Shown here: positions 34,291 through 43,757 of the stretch, in pieces
How the letters are laid out: every line of letters begins with the position of its first letter
Position numbering within the stretch: position 1 is the stretch's first letter
Assembly: GCF_022201045.2 (NCBI RefSeq)
Contig: NC_068558.1
Location: 40,815,501-40,879,500 of the forward strand
Reading direction: 5' to 3'
Length of the DNA stretch: 64,000 bases
From: Citrus sinensis
Taxonomy: Eukaryota > Streptophyta > Magnoliopsida > Sapindales > Rutaceae
Position numbers and translations under genes: made by a program
The notes under the pieces: generated by a model
Database searches by the model: none
The model's input: the letters and a program-made list of their open reading frames with translations, nothing else
Told to the model about the DNA's origin: nothing

Positions 34291-34525
34291 AAATATGAAA
34301 CTTAAAATGTTAAACATGAGATAAATTTCATAAAAAATGAATAAAATTTTTGTCTTTTTGTTAACACACATTTTATTTTATTTTTTAAAATATTTATAAT
34401 AAAAAATATTTTTTTCATTTTTACTTTACTTGTCATTTTTTACTTATTATTATTATTATTTTTTAAATATTATTCGTTTTAAATATTTTTTATTTTAATT
34501 TATTTAAATAAAAAAAATATATTAA

Positions 34526-34660
34526 TGGCAGCAACCGGCTGTAAAACCGGTTGCTGCCAGTCAAAAAAGTTGTTTGGCTGCCAGATGGCAGCCAAACAAC
34601 AAAGGGGTCAATAAATTGACCCCCTCTATGATACAGGGACTTTGAGTCCCTGTATCATAG
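34526..34660. repeat. Right-end array of four perfect hairpins in the 7.9-kb element
   Basis: Stems: 34526-34538 with 34547-34559 (TGGCAGCAACCGG); 34569-34583 with 34586-34600 (GTTGTTTGGCTGCCA, 2-base centre); 34604-34612 with 34615-34623 (GGGGTCAAT); 34626-34641 with 34645-34660 (CTATGATACAGGGACT, 3-base loop). All four are perfectly paired and together fill ~135 bp up to the terminal CCGTGTCC. Confidence 0.93.
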
Positions 34661-34668
34661 CCGTGTCC

Positions 34669-34677
34669 ACCACATGC
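34669..34677. repeat. 9-bp TSD ACCACATGC, right copy
   Basis: Perfect match to 26716-26724. Confidence 0.92.
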
Positions 34678-35695
34678 ATACTAGAATACGCAAGGTGACA
34701 GTCGTTGCATGGCAGTCGGAGCGCTACAGATTCGGTCTCACAAAATATCAAAATTTATAGTATTTTTTTTTAATATAAAATTTAATCTTAAAAATAAATT
34801 TATATCCTCCTTTTTTTTATTAGAAATAAACGTTTGAGATCATTACATTAAAATCTCGGTAAACAAATACTCAATAAGTTAATAATTTTGATAATAAAAT
34901 CTTCTCGTCTCCTCTTAGGTTAATATATTAAATTAATAATATGGTTAAATACATAGATAATAATTAATAATTAGTCAAACAAAAATTACTAATGAGAAAT
35001 GACATATAAAATTCATAATATTAACAGGTCTATTCTTGAAAACTTTAATTTCTCAAATCAATCTTTTTCAGAATATACTTCTTATGATTTGAAACTAAAA
35101 TTAAAACTAATTACCGATACATCATTTTCTTTTTCATATTTCAAATACTTATATAAATTAAGTCTTTGTGATCATGAATTAATAAGAGTGAAATTTATGT
35201 TTTCTCAATAATTCTCAAAAGTTTTCACCATTAGTGGCGCGAGAGAGAGTTTTGTTGGACAGCACTATTAATTTTGCATATAAGAACAAACGTGTCTTTA
35301 ATTACAAAGAAAGAAAATGATAAACTTTGCTTTTAGAATCGCTTCAAATTCAGAATATCTTCTAAATATAAAGGGCAAGCAGGAAGATGCTATCTTTTTC
35401 TACTTTTAAAATGTTTGTTAAGTACAAATCTATTCCATGACCGTGCGCTTCTAACCTATTTGATTCCTAGTTCAATATTATTATGTATTTTTTTCATTCA
35501 TTAGTAGAAGAAGAATTTATGATTAAAGATGAGGAACTGCAACTCAATAAGAATTTTCGGATTCTTATTCCAATTGTCTTCTAATAAAAGTCAAAAGACA
35601 GTTGGATTTTATAAATGCCAATCAATCAAAGTTAATCAATCCAGTTTTCTCTTTTGCTAGGACCCACAGACAAATTATCGTCCCACTCTTTCAAT
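34678..35695. repeat. Family ABC duplication, copy B, continuation
   Basis: Matches copy C at ~47797-48675 (GGTCTCACAAAA, CATTAGTGGCGCGAGAGAG, GACCCACAGACAAATTATCG) and, in its left part, copy A at ~17390-17770. AT-rich and without a recognised gene. Confidence 0.85.
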
Positions 35696-36034
35696 ATTAT
35701 TTGTGTTCTGCTTATTTGAACTCTGCGACGACAAAGGGGCCCTGTCCCTTTGTCTGTCGCTTTCACTCCATTCAGTATCTGAACTCTTTGTCTATTTTGT
35801 CTATTACTTTTTTCGACATGTACGGGTCTAAGTATGACACGTACAATCGACTTAAATTGCATTTTTTTATTCCTTTTTTGAGTGTGAAGCACGCAGTATT
35901 CAATCGCGTAAGCTAATTACGACCCACCGGCCGCCACGTTGAGTTACCTCACTATCCATTTAAGAAGAAAGTTGCCTCTTCGCACCGGATGTATGACCCC
36001 GCTCGGCTCCTCCTCCTCCGCCGGTGAATCAAGC
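35696..36034 (+). promoter_or_regulatory. Upstream region of the ELF4-like gene
   Basis: About 340 bp with a GCCACGTTGAG ACGT-type motif near 35933 and CCATTTAAG near 35957. No clear TATAAA or evening element (AAAATATCT) was seen in this interval. Absent from copy C. Confidence 0.35.
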
Positions 36035-36472
36035 ATGGACAACACTTCAAACACCACCATCACTACCAACCCCACTGTCAAACACAAGCTCAAACAAGCA
36101 AGAAGAAACCCACCAATAACCTTAAACAACAAGAGAAAAAACAGCGGCTTAGAAGATGAAGAACCAGAAGAAGAATGTGAGCCGGAGGCTTGGCAGAGTT
36201 TTAACACTAGTTTCGGACAAGTTCAATCTGTTTTGGACAGGAACCGTGTATTGATTCAGCAGGTTAATGAGAATCACCAGTCTAAGATTCCTGACAATAT
36301 GGTCAAAAACGTGGGTTTGATACAAGAACTCAATGGAAACATTTCCAAAGTTGTTTCCCTTTACTCTGATTTGTCTACAAATTTTTCGAGAGCGTTCTTT
36401 TGCATTCTTTTGCATCATCTCATTTTTTCCAGGCTGCTAAAGAATATAAAAGATTCAGTAATTGAAATATAG
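36035..36472 (+). CDS. ELF4: ELF4-like circadian clock protein with altered C-terminus
   Basis: Single-exon gene of the EARLY FLOWERING 4 family, small nuclear proteins of the evening complex with ELF3 and LUX. The predicted protein is 145 residues. A basic N-terminal region (HKLKQARRN, NNKRKN) and an acidic stretch (EDEEPEEECEPE) precede the ELF4 domain at about 51-118: EAWQSFNTSFGQVQSVLDRN, LIQQVNENHQSKIPDNM, LIQELNGNISKVVSLYSDLS. After TNFS the sequence becomes hydrophobic (RAFFCILLHHLIF), unlike the short Gly-rich or polar tails I know for the family, so the 3' end may be replaced or frameshifted. An upstream in-frame ATG at 35993 would add 14 residues. The gene lies in duplication copy B; the sister copy C has lost it (~48675-48762). 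The domain is intact, so function is plausible but uncertain given the tail. Confidence 0.85.
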   Translation: MDNTSNTTITTNPTVKHKLKQARRNPPITLNNKRKNSGLEDEEPEEECEPEAWQSFNTSFGQVQSVLDRNRVLIQQVNENHQSKIPDNMVKNVGLIQELNGNISKVVSLYSDLSTNFSRAFFCILLHHLIFSRLLKNIKDSVIEI

Positions 36473-36913
36473 TGAAAAATAAAATGTAGATTCAACACCT
36501 TTAGCATAAAAACAGGTGAGTACTACATTTTAACAAACTGGGCATCAGAAAATTATAAACTTATCTACAGATAATCTAAACAATGAAGAGATTGATGCTG
36601 AATCAATACTACTCAAGCGATTATCACATCTAGCTGACGGAACTTCAACTTTTCACCTTGATACTGTTAGGCGATTTTGATGTTTTTCATTTCTGAAGAT
36701 TTATTAGATTTCCTTTCGGAATTTGACGAAATTTTGATTTTGAAAAGAGAGTAAGCGAGGTTTCACTGGGTTTGGAGAAGGAGCTCATTTAAATGAAAAA
36801 TTAATTACAAATAAATCTTGGTCATTAGATTTAATGATGCCACGTGTCAATAGATCTCTTCAAAGATAGGAACTAGAGCGTAGGTTCCCCGTATTTTAAT
36901 CTTTTGAAAGACA

Positions 36914-37259
36914 GGAACGGTGCCAATGGTCCCACCTATTTTATTGTTTAATCTGTCCCAAGTATTTTAATATTATTATATCGATTCTATGAATAAAAAG
37001 CCGTCTTTGTATGCAATACACGTTGCATACCGAAAATGGGTGGAACTAATGAAAAGCTTCTGTTCTCAAAAACTCTCACCAAGACCGGAACGGTGGCAAT
37101 GGTCCCACCTATTTTACTGTTTAATCTGTCCCAAGTATTTTAATATTATTATATCGATTCTATAAATAAAAAGCCGTCTCTGTATGCAATACACGTTGCA
37201 TACCGAAAATGGGTGGAACTAATGAAAAGCTTCTGTTCTCAAAAACTCTCACCAAGACA
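36914..37259 (+). repeat. 173-bp tandem duplication of the B3 promoter and 5' coding region
   Basis: Unit 1 is 36914-37086 and unit 2 starts at 37087, period 173 bp. Each holds GGAACGGTG, the CCCAAGTATTTTAATATT stretch, a TATA-like box (TATGAATA in unit 1, TATAAATA in unit 2 near 37162), an ATG (37036 and 37209) and codons for MGGTNEKLLFSKTLTKT. Unit 1 breaks off after 17 codons into GTVAMVPPI and a stop. Copy C has only one unit. Confidence 0.9.
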
Positions 37260-37598
37260 GACATTAACAACAAATTTTCAGTGAAATGCAAGAGCCTTGC
37301 ATCCTTCCCTCCCTCTGGAGCTCAAAAGTATTTTCAGGATTTTAACGCAGAGGATGAAAAAGGGAAGAAATGGCTGTTTCGCTTGAGAATTCGCAAGGGA
37401 AAGCACAAGAAACCTGTTACATCTGCTGGTTGGCGCCGTTTTGTTCGGCAGAAGGGGCTTAAAATTCATGACAAAGTTTCATTTTTTACAGGACACAACG
37501 AAGCAGAGATTGCAACTGGAGTCAAGTACAAGATCAAAGTGCAGAAAGCAGTCATAGTGTTGAAAGCTGTTTTAGGCCATGCACCATGCAGTGGTTAG
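37209..37598 (+). CDS. Short B3-domain protein, copy 2
   Basis: 129-residue single B3 domain, very close to copy 3 (48972) and less so to copy 1 (20557). Blocks: LLFSKTLTKTDINNKFSV, GKKWLFRLRIRKGKHKKP, AGWRRFVRQKGLKIHDKVSF. A TATAAATAAAAAGCCG box lies ~47 bp before the ATG. The preceding 173 bp are duplicated, so the gene has two tandem promoters and a decoy ATG at 37036 with a short frame. The open frame is intact. Presumed nuclear DNA-binding protein; no activation domain is visible. Confidence 0.83.
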   Translation: MGGTNEKLLFSKTLTKTDINNKFSVKCKSLASFPPSGAQKYFQDFNAEDEKGKKWLFRLRIRKGKHKKPVTSAGWRRFVRQKGLKIHDKVSFFTGHNEAEIATGVKYKIKVQKAVIVLKAVLGHAPCSG

Positions 37599-37599
37599 G

Positions 37600-39063
37600 A
37601 AATATTTTTACATGGAGGCTGCTAATTTACAACTGTTGTAAGGCGCAGCTGCTCACATAAACAGTATTTGGGTCCCCAGTATAAATAGTATTTGGGCCTG
37701 TAGTATTTTTATATTTATCTCAGTAAAGTTATAGTAGTTGCAAATTCTGTAATCTAGCCTTGTCCTAAAGTTGTAATAAACCTAAGATGAACTCAAAGTT
37801 ATATTTTATGTACTTTATACCCGCTCATATAAATAATAAGGGAGCTGAAATGTAATTTAAGGAGATCCTAAACCTAAAGTTGTAATAAAAAAGCAGTCTA
37901 AGGCGATTTAAGGCTATTATAAGCTATGTACCATGCACTGTTAAGAAATATTTTTATATTTATCTCGATAAAGTTAGTAATAAAGCATTAAATTTGTACC
38001 ATCTCAAGTATAGTGGTAAAATCGCTTTTTATTACTCCTCATAAATTTATTATTCCAATACACTTAAACCCGCATAAATTGGTTTTTGCCGTATCGCATT
38101 AGATAATTAAAACCCATAAAATCTCTCTTTTTTAATCCATCAAAACACGATCCCTCAAGCAAATCCAACATTCGTTTATTCATCACCGAGTCACCACCGA
38201 TGCCATTACCCCCATTGCTCGATGCCATCACCCCCATTGCTCGATGCCATCACCGTCGCCAACAAGTGCTTCGTCGTGCGGCGTGAGACTTCCCATCTGT
38301 TTCACCACTGACGCGCCTGCACTTTGCCGCTGAATCATCAATCAACCGGTTAGTATTTGGGTTTGATTTTTCAAATTGAACCACAATCAGTTTATTTTTC
38401 ATTACTTTTATGTTGAAGCATGTCTTTTTCTTTCTGGGTTTGAATTTTTTTTTTTTTTTGGCTGCTGTTGTTGTGGGTAGCTATTAATTTCGTCAGTACT
38501 TTTTAGTTGGCTTCATGAGTTGTTTTTATATTTTTACTTACAATTAAATCTTGTTTAAATCTGAGCAAATAGACTAATTTTGCTTTTGAGAAAATTAATT
38601 AAATAGTTAAACAAGTAATTAAAAAATTAATTAGTTGATGCGATTATACGGAGAAGAGTGGAGGGAGTAGAGATGGAGAACAGGGAATTGGAGGGGATTT
38701 GTATGTATAGTTGGATGGTAGGATTTGGAACGGTGTCGTCTACCTGTACAAATCTAAGATATTCGATGATTTTTAGGAATCAAACTTTAATCTAAACTTG
38801 CATATGAGTGTGGAAATTTTACTGCAAAGTACTGATTAACGTTCTCATGTTTTGAATTGATAGATCACTTAGACTTTTAGTTTTCTAGCATTTTGGACTA
38901 TGGTATTCTCATATGCTTGTCTCGTTGACATTATTCCCAGGTTTTTTTGGTTTTGGACTTGCATAGAGGCTTATTATATGATTTTTGGTTTTGAATTTGC
39001 ACAAAGGCTTTCTCATAGCTTATTGGTTTTGGATTTGCACAAAAGCTTTTCTCATAGCTTTTT
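37600..39063. other. 3' flank of B3 copy 2 and unrecognised repeat DNA
   Basis: Includes CACCGATGCCATTACCCCC and a 22-bp repeated TGCTCGATGCCATCACC stretch (38210-38260), then intron-like AT-rich DNA, and at 38940-39060 a ~37-bp tandem unit (TTGGTTTTGGATTTGCAC ... TTCTCATAGCTT) in which the LINE landed. No gene recognised. Confidence 0.5.
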
Positions 39064-40932
39064 TTTTTTTTTTTTGGATAAGAGAGTGAATCTTTCATTC
39101 TAAATAGGAAAGTACATCAGGAGGAAAGTTGTCCTTCCATGTGACAGATTCGGAGCTTCTCAAAGCTCTTTCAGGAAGAGATTGAGCACAACTGTTACAA
39201 CATCTTGATACATGTTGAATTGTTATCGGTTGGAACTTTTCCATGTAGCTTTGAATGTCTGAAATAGCCCACAAAATCTGCTTCCTGCTACTGGTTATAT
39301 TGTTGGCTAAGTTGACCACTTCCATACAATCTGTTTCAATAATCACTGCCGATAATCCTGCTTCTATTGCCATTTCCATCCCCCGTTTTACAGCCTCAGC
39401 TTCTGCTGCTGAAACATTCTCTTGGGGCTTTGTGTTTTTTACTGCTACTGTCGCTACAACTTGGCCTTGTGAATTTCTAATAACAACCCTGATTCCTGTA
39501 AGCTGTGCCCCTGCCTGAACAGCTGCATCCACATTGACCTTGTAATACCTGATAGGTGGAGGACACCATTGTTTTTGCTTGCTAACACCATCTCTTCTGT
39601 TTATCTGCTCCGTTTCATGCACTCTTTGATAAGCCTCTATAGTAGCTTTTGCCTTTGCAATTAATGTTACCGGGCTTAATTTTCTGCCTTCGAAAATAAA
39701 CTTGTTCCTAGCATGCCATATTTCCTTCCAGACCGTTACCACAAACTCCACCTCTCTCTTGGGCATCTATCTCAACAGGCTCAGTATAAGGCTTAGAATA
39801 TCTTCTCTCACCATTCCCTGCAATTCAGAATCATCATAATTGTATTTCCAGACCTTCGTAGCCACCTTACACTCCATAAGTGCATGAAAGACATCCTCTA
39901 CTCCTGTTTTACAGATTTGGCATGTTGGCTCCTGTTGAACTTGTTGGTACTTCAGCATTCTTGAGCTTGAGAGCTAATTGGTAACCACTTTGCACTGTCT
40001 ATATTCCTTTTTTGTCATAGTGCCATAACCATTCATCATTCTTAGGCCATCTTGGTAGGGGAATTCTCTTAATCATCTCTGAATCCTCTTTTGCAAAGTG
40101 CTTCTCAATCAAACTATTCTTCCATTGGTGATCTGCGCCTATTAAGTCTACAACTTTGGTATTTGCTGGTAGAGATGGAGCAAAAAGTGGCCTAAAAGTG
40201 GTCGGCCTAGGTATCCAGTTGCTGGCCATAACACAAATTTTATCTCCTCTTCCAACTCTCCATCTTATCCCCTGCTGCAGAATTTCTCTACCTCACAAAA
40301 TGCTTCTCCAAATAAAGGATGGATTAGAACCAACTTTGGCTTCCATAAAATCAGTTTGTCTCTAATATCTAGCTTTCAGCACTTTGGCCACTAGTGAATC
40401 AGGGTATTGTAATAATCTCCAGCCTTGCTTTGCAACTAATGACTGGTTGAAGCTTGAGAGATCTTTAAAACCTATCCCCCCTCTGATTTTAGCCTTACTA
40501 ATCTTCTCCCATTTTGCCCAGTGAATTCCTTTCTTGTCATTTGATGAACCCCACTAAAATCTCGCAATTGCTCTCTGAATGTCATTGCAAATAGCCAAAG
40601 GTATTTTGAAGACACTCATGGCATATGCAGGGACTGCCTGAGCTACAGCATTGATCAAAACCTCTTTTCCACCACTGGAGAAGAATTTATGCTGCCAATT
40701 TGATATTTTGCTCAACACTTTGAGCTTAATATCATTGAAAAAGCTGGTCCTCTTTCTTCCCACCATTGAAGGCAGTCCCTAGTACTTCTCATGTCTTGAG
40801 GCCACATTCAGCTGAAAAATGTCCTTTATTGCTGCTATTTGTCCCTGTGGGATTTTACCGCTGAAAAACATTAATGACTTGTCATAATTGAAGAGCTGGC
40901 CAGAGGCCGAAGTATAGTACTCGAAAATTGCT
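39064..40932 (-). mobile_element. 5'-truncated LINE (L1-type), copy in duplication B
   Basis: 1.87-kb insertion with a 3' poly-A (poly-T at 39064-39075 on plus) and a 15-bp TSD TTCTCATAGCTTTTT (39049-39063, 40933-40947), the marks of target-primed insertion. On the minus strand the remnant of ORF2 runs from the reverse-transcriptase end (SFFNDIKLKVLSKISNWQ, KEVLINAVAQAVPAYAMSVF; 40766-40554), through a zinc-binding RVT segment (CQICKTGVEDVFHALMEC; 39958-39767), to an RNase H domain (39766-39095). It is interrupted by stops and at least one frameshift (between 40229 and 39958). A single TAG separates the last two segments. Inactive. Confidence 0.92.
39095..39766 (-). pseudogene. RNase H domain remnant of LINE ORF2, copy B
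   Basis: 223 codons, beginning MPKREVEFVVTVWKEIWHAR; the RNase H fold has KVNVDAAVQ (first Asp), SAAEAEAVKRGMEMA (Glu) and VIIETDCMEVV (second Asp), all typical of plant LINE-type RVT_3 domains. The methionine is not a real start: the same frame continues upstream across a TAG at 39767-39769 into the zinc-binding part of ORF2. It is listed because it is the longest open piece of the LINE; it is not expected to be expressed as a separate protein. Confidence 0.85.
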
Positions 40933-40947
40933 TTCTCATAGCTTTTT

Positions 40948-42380
40948 GGTTTTGGATTTGCACAAAGGCTTTTCTCATAGCTCTTTGGCTTTGGACTTGC
41001 ACAGAGGCTTATATGCTTTTCTCATTGACATTTAGATCCAATTTCTAATTCTTTTTGGATTTACAGTGTTCGGAAAATCATACCTTTTGCTACAATATTG
41101 ATGCTGCAAATCAATCTGAAAATGCATGCTTAAGTAATTAACAATAACTTTTTTTTTAATATCATGAAATTATTTGAATATCATTACTCGGTGTGAAAAT
41201 GCATTGCTTGAGTAATTGAAAAAATATTTTTTTTTCTTTTTATTTGTTGTTTTAGATATGGACATGAGAATAGAAATTTTTTCGTCACATGGCAAACGAA
41301 ATTAAGGTTCATATTCATTGTGATGTTTTTTCTCCATGTTTACTTTATCTGCATTAAGCGATGCAGATAGTTGGCAATATGGTTCAAGCTGTAGCAACTG
41401 TGTAATGATCATCCGTGTTATTGATCCAAATATATTCATAATGATGTAGTAAGGGATTTACTTTTGTTTATGATATTGCAAACTTGATAGATGTTTGCGG
41501 GGATAGCCTTTGGAAGATATCAATTCGGGGAATTTCCTCAAGAGCCTGCAAGAGGCCTGACTATGTTAGATGAACAAGTTGAAGAAAGGATGCTTGACGT
41601 ATTTGTTTGATTTTGGGAAGATATATGATGTTAGAGATCAAATCAATAACTCTTTCAGCCAAGCAGACTGAGAACTGATGCTAGAGATGTTTCAAGAGGT
41701 TCTTACGGTTTGGAAATGGTATTATTTTCCAATGGAGGTCCTCTAATTCAGATTTGCTTACTGTTGAAATAGTTGTGGTTGATAGTTAGATCTTTTGTCC
41801 TATACAAATTCAGCAATGTGTAACTTTATCTACATGTATTGAATCTGCAACTAATTACATGTAATGAATCATTGTGTTGTAAATGATGTAAAATTTTGCT
41901 GTTTGAGAAGTGGGTGGCTGAAGCTTATGGGAGGTTTCCTTTGTGAAATTTGATGCACAAATTATTTGATTTAATGATTTGATTCGGTTTTTATTTCATA
42001 GGCTATAAATTTGAAAAATGCTGAAAAAATAAACGTTATGTTGCTGAAAATTTAAGGTCATAAGCTTTAATCTTTTTGAAGAATTATGATTTTTTTTAAT
42101 GTTTATATTAAAAAAATAATGTTAAATTTCTAAAATTTAAGATTTTTATATTTAGTGCTTTTCTAAGTACTAATAAATATTATTTTTTAATTTAAATTAA
42201 TAATCAAATAAATTAATAGAATCCAATACAAAATATAGTATAACTCAATTAATAGTAGGCTTTGGTTTATTTCAATAAAACAGATAGAGCGTACATATAT
42301 CTTCATTTTCATATTTATTCTCTACTCCTTTGTCATCGGAGAGGGATAAAGTGTCTAATAGCTGTAGCTTTAGTTAGTTC
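40948..42380. other. Unrecognised DNA between LINE and foldback, copy B
   Basis: Contains broken coding-like stretches, for example near 41491 (MFAGIAFGRYQFGEFPQEP) which stop after about 35 codons. It may be a decayed exon of an unidentified gene. The same sequence recurs at 52695-54124. Confidence 0.4.
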
Positions 42381-43757
42381 TTATAGTATTATAAAACTTT
42401 TTATATTATAAAATTTTGTTGAGCCCCTTGTACTTTGTTTTATTTCAATGAAACTCTTGGAGTACTAATTTACCCCCTATAATTTTGAATTCCCAAAATA
42501 CCCTACATTGAATTAAAAATACAATAATTATTAAATAAATTATAATTATAATTATAATAATTATTTTATTATAATTATAATTTTTAAATGGATTATTATT
42601 ATTATTAACAAGAATAAAAAATATTATAATTAATTAATCTATTATTTTTTAGTTAAAATGTTAATAATAATAATTAACAATAATTACTATTAATAATTAA
42701 ATTTTGAATAATAATAACAATAACAATAATTAAAATACAAAATAATAATTATGATAAAATTTAATGAAGGATTTTGTACTAATTTGTTACAATTTAATTT
42801 ATTCTGATTTTGATTCGAAGACAGAATAAACACATAAATGGTAATATAGTTCATTCTAATTATGATTCCTGCTGTTCAAGTAAATAAATTATTCTTATTC
42901 CAATTCCTTATTTGGATTCTAGATATTTCGATTCTGACTCATTATGTTTTCAGTTAATTTTGATTTATGTTTAGTGAATGCACTATAAAATTCATAATAC
43001 TTATTAAACATGTAAAAAAATATAGAGTGGTCTAACTAAATATAAAGTGATTTACAATTTTATAGTGCATTCACTAAAAAAGAATCGAAATTAGTTGGAA
43101 ATATAATGAGTTAGAATTGGAATAGCTAGAATTAAAATGAAAAATTAGAATCAGAATAATTTATTTACTTGAACTGCATAAATCGTAATTAGAATAAACT
43201 GTATTACCATTTATGTGTTTACTTTGTCTTAGAATAAATATTTGAATGGGTTAAATTGTAACAAATTACTATAAACCCTTAATTAATTTTATTATAATTA
43301 TTATTTTGTATTATAATTATTGTTATTGTTATTATTATTCAAAAATTAATTATTAATAGTAATTATTGTTAATAATTATTATTGACATTTTAACTAAAAA
43401 TTATTATTAATTATTGTTAATAGATTAATTAATTATAATACTTTTATTCTTGTTAATAATAATAATAATCCATTTAAAAATTATAATAAAATAACAATTA
43501 TAATTATAATCTATTTAATAATTATTATATTTTTAATTAATGGAGGGTATTTTGGAAATTTAAAATTATAGGAGGTGAATTGGTACTCTGAGGGTTTTGA
43601 TAAAATAAAACAGAGTATAAGGAAATCAACGAAATTTTACAATACTGAAAGTTTTATAATACTTATAAATAATTTGTAAATAATATAAAATATAGGAGGC
43701 TAATTGATATTTTGCTGGTCAGCCGTAATTTACGTTAAATGTAACTTAGGCGGACCC
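42381..43757. mobile_element. Foldback element, copy B (left end truncated)
   Basis: Palindromic, AT-rich. The right end is GGCGGACCC at 43757; the left arm begins at TTATAGTATTATAAAACTT without the outer ~75 bp. Arms share GAGTACTAATTTACCCCC-type landmarks. The core carries an extra inverted pair around AGTGAATGCACTATAAAATT (about 42975 and 43060). Confidence 0.82.

Larger units (their letters stand above)
26725..34668. mobile_element. 7.9-kb short-TIR element with hairpin termini and captured gene fragment (Pack-MULE-like, unclassified)
   Basis: Both ends begin GGACACGGCTA (11-bp TIR) and are flanked by the perfect 9-bp TSD ACCACATGC. The uninterrupted paralogous site lies near 17311 and 47790 (family ABC). 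Just inside each end are successive hairpins (three left, four right). The interior has GC-rich tandem repeats, three exons of a WDR55-like gene with introns, a long noncoding stretch, an array of CCGG dyads, a nested 802-bp MITE and a 192-bp minisatellite. No transposase is present. The 9-bp TSD and gene capture suggest a Mutator-related nonautonomous element, but the very short TIR and hairpin arrays are atypical. Confidence 0.88.

Noticed and set aside
39255..39518. Plus-strand ORFs over the LINE RNase H region (also 51002-51265)
   Set aside because: Shadows of the minus-strand RNase H frame.
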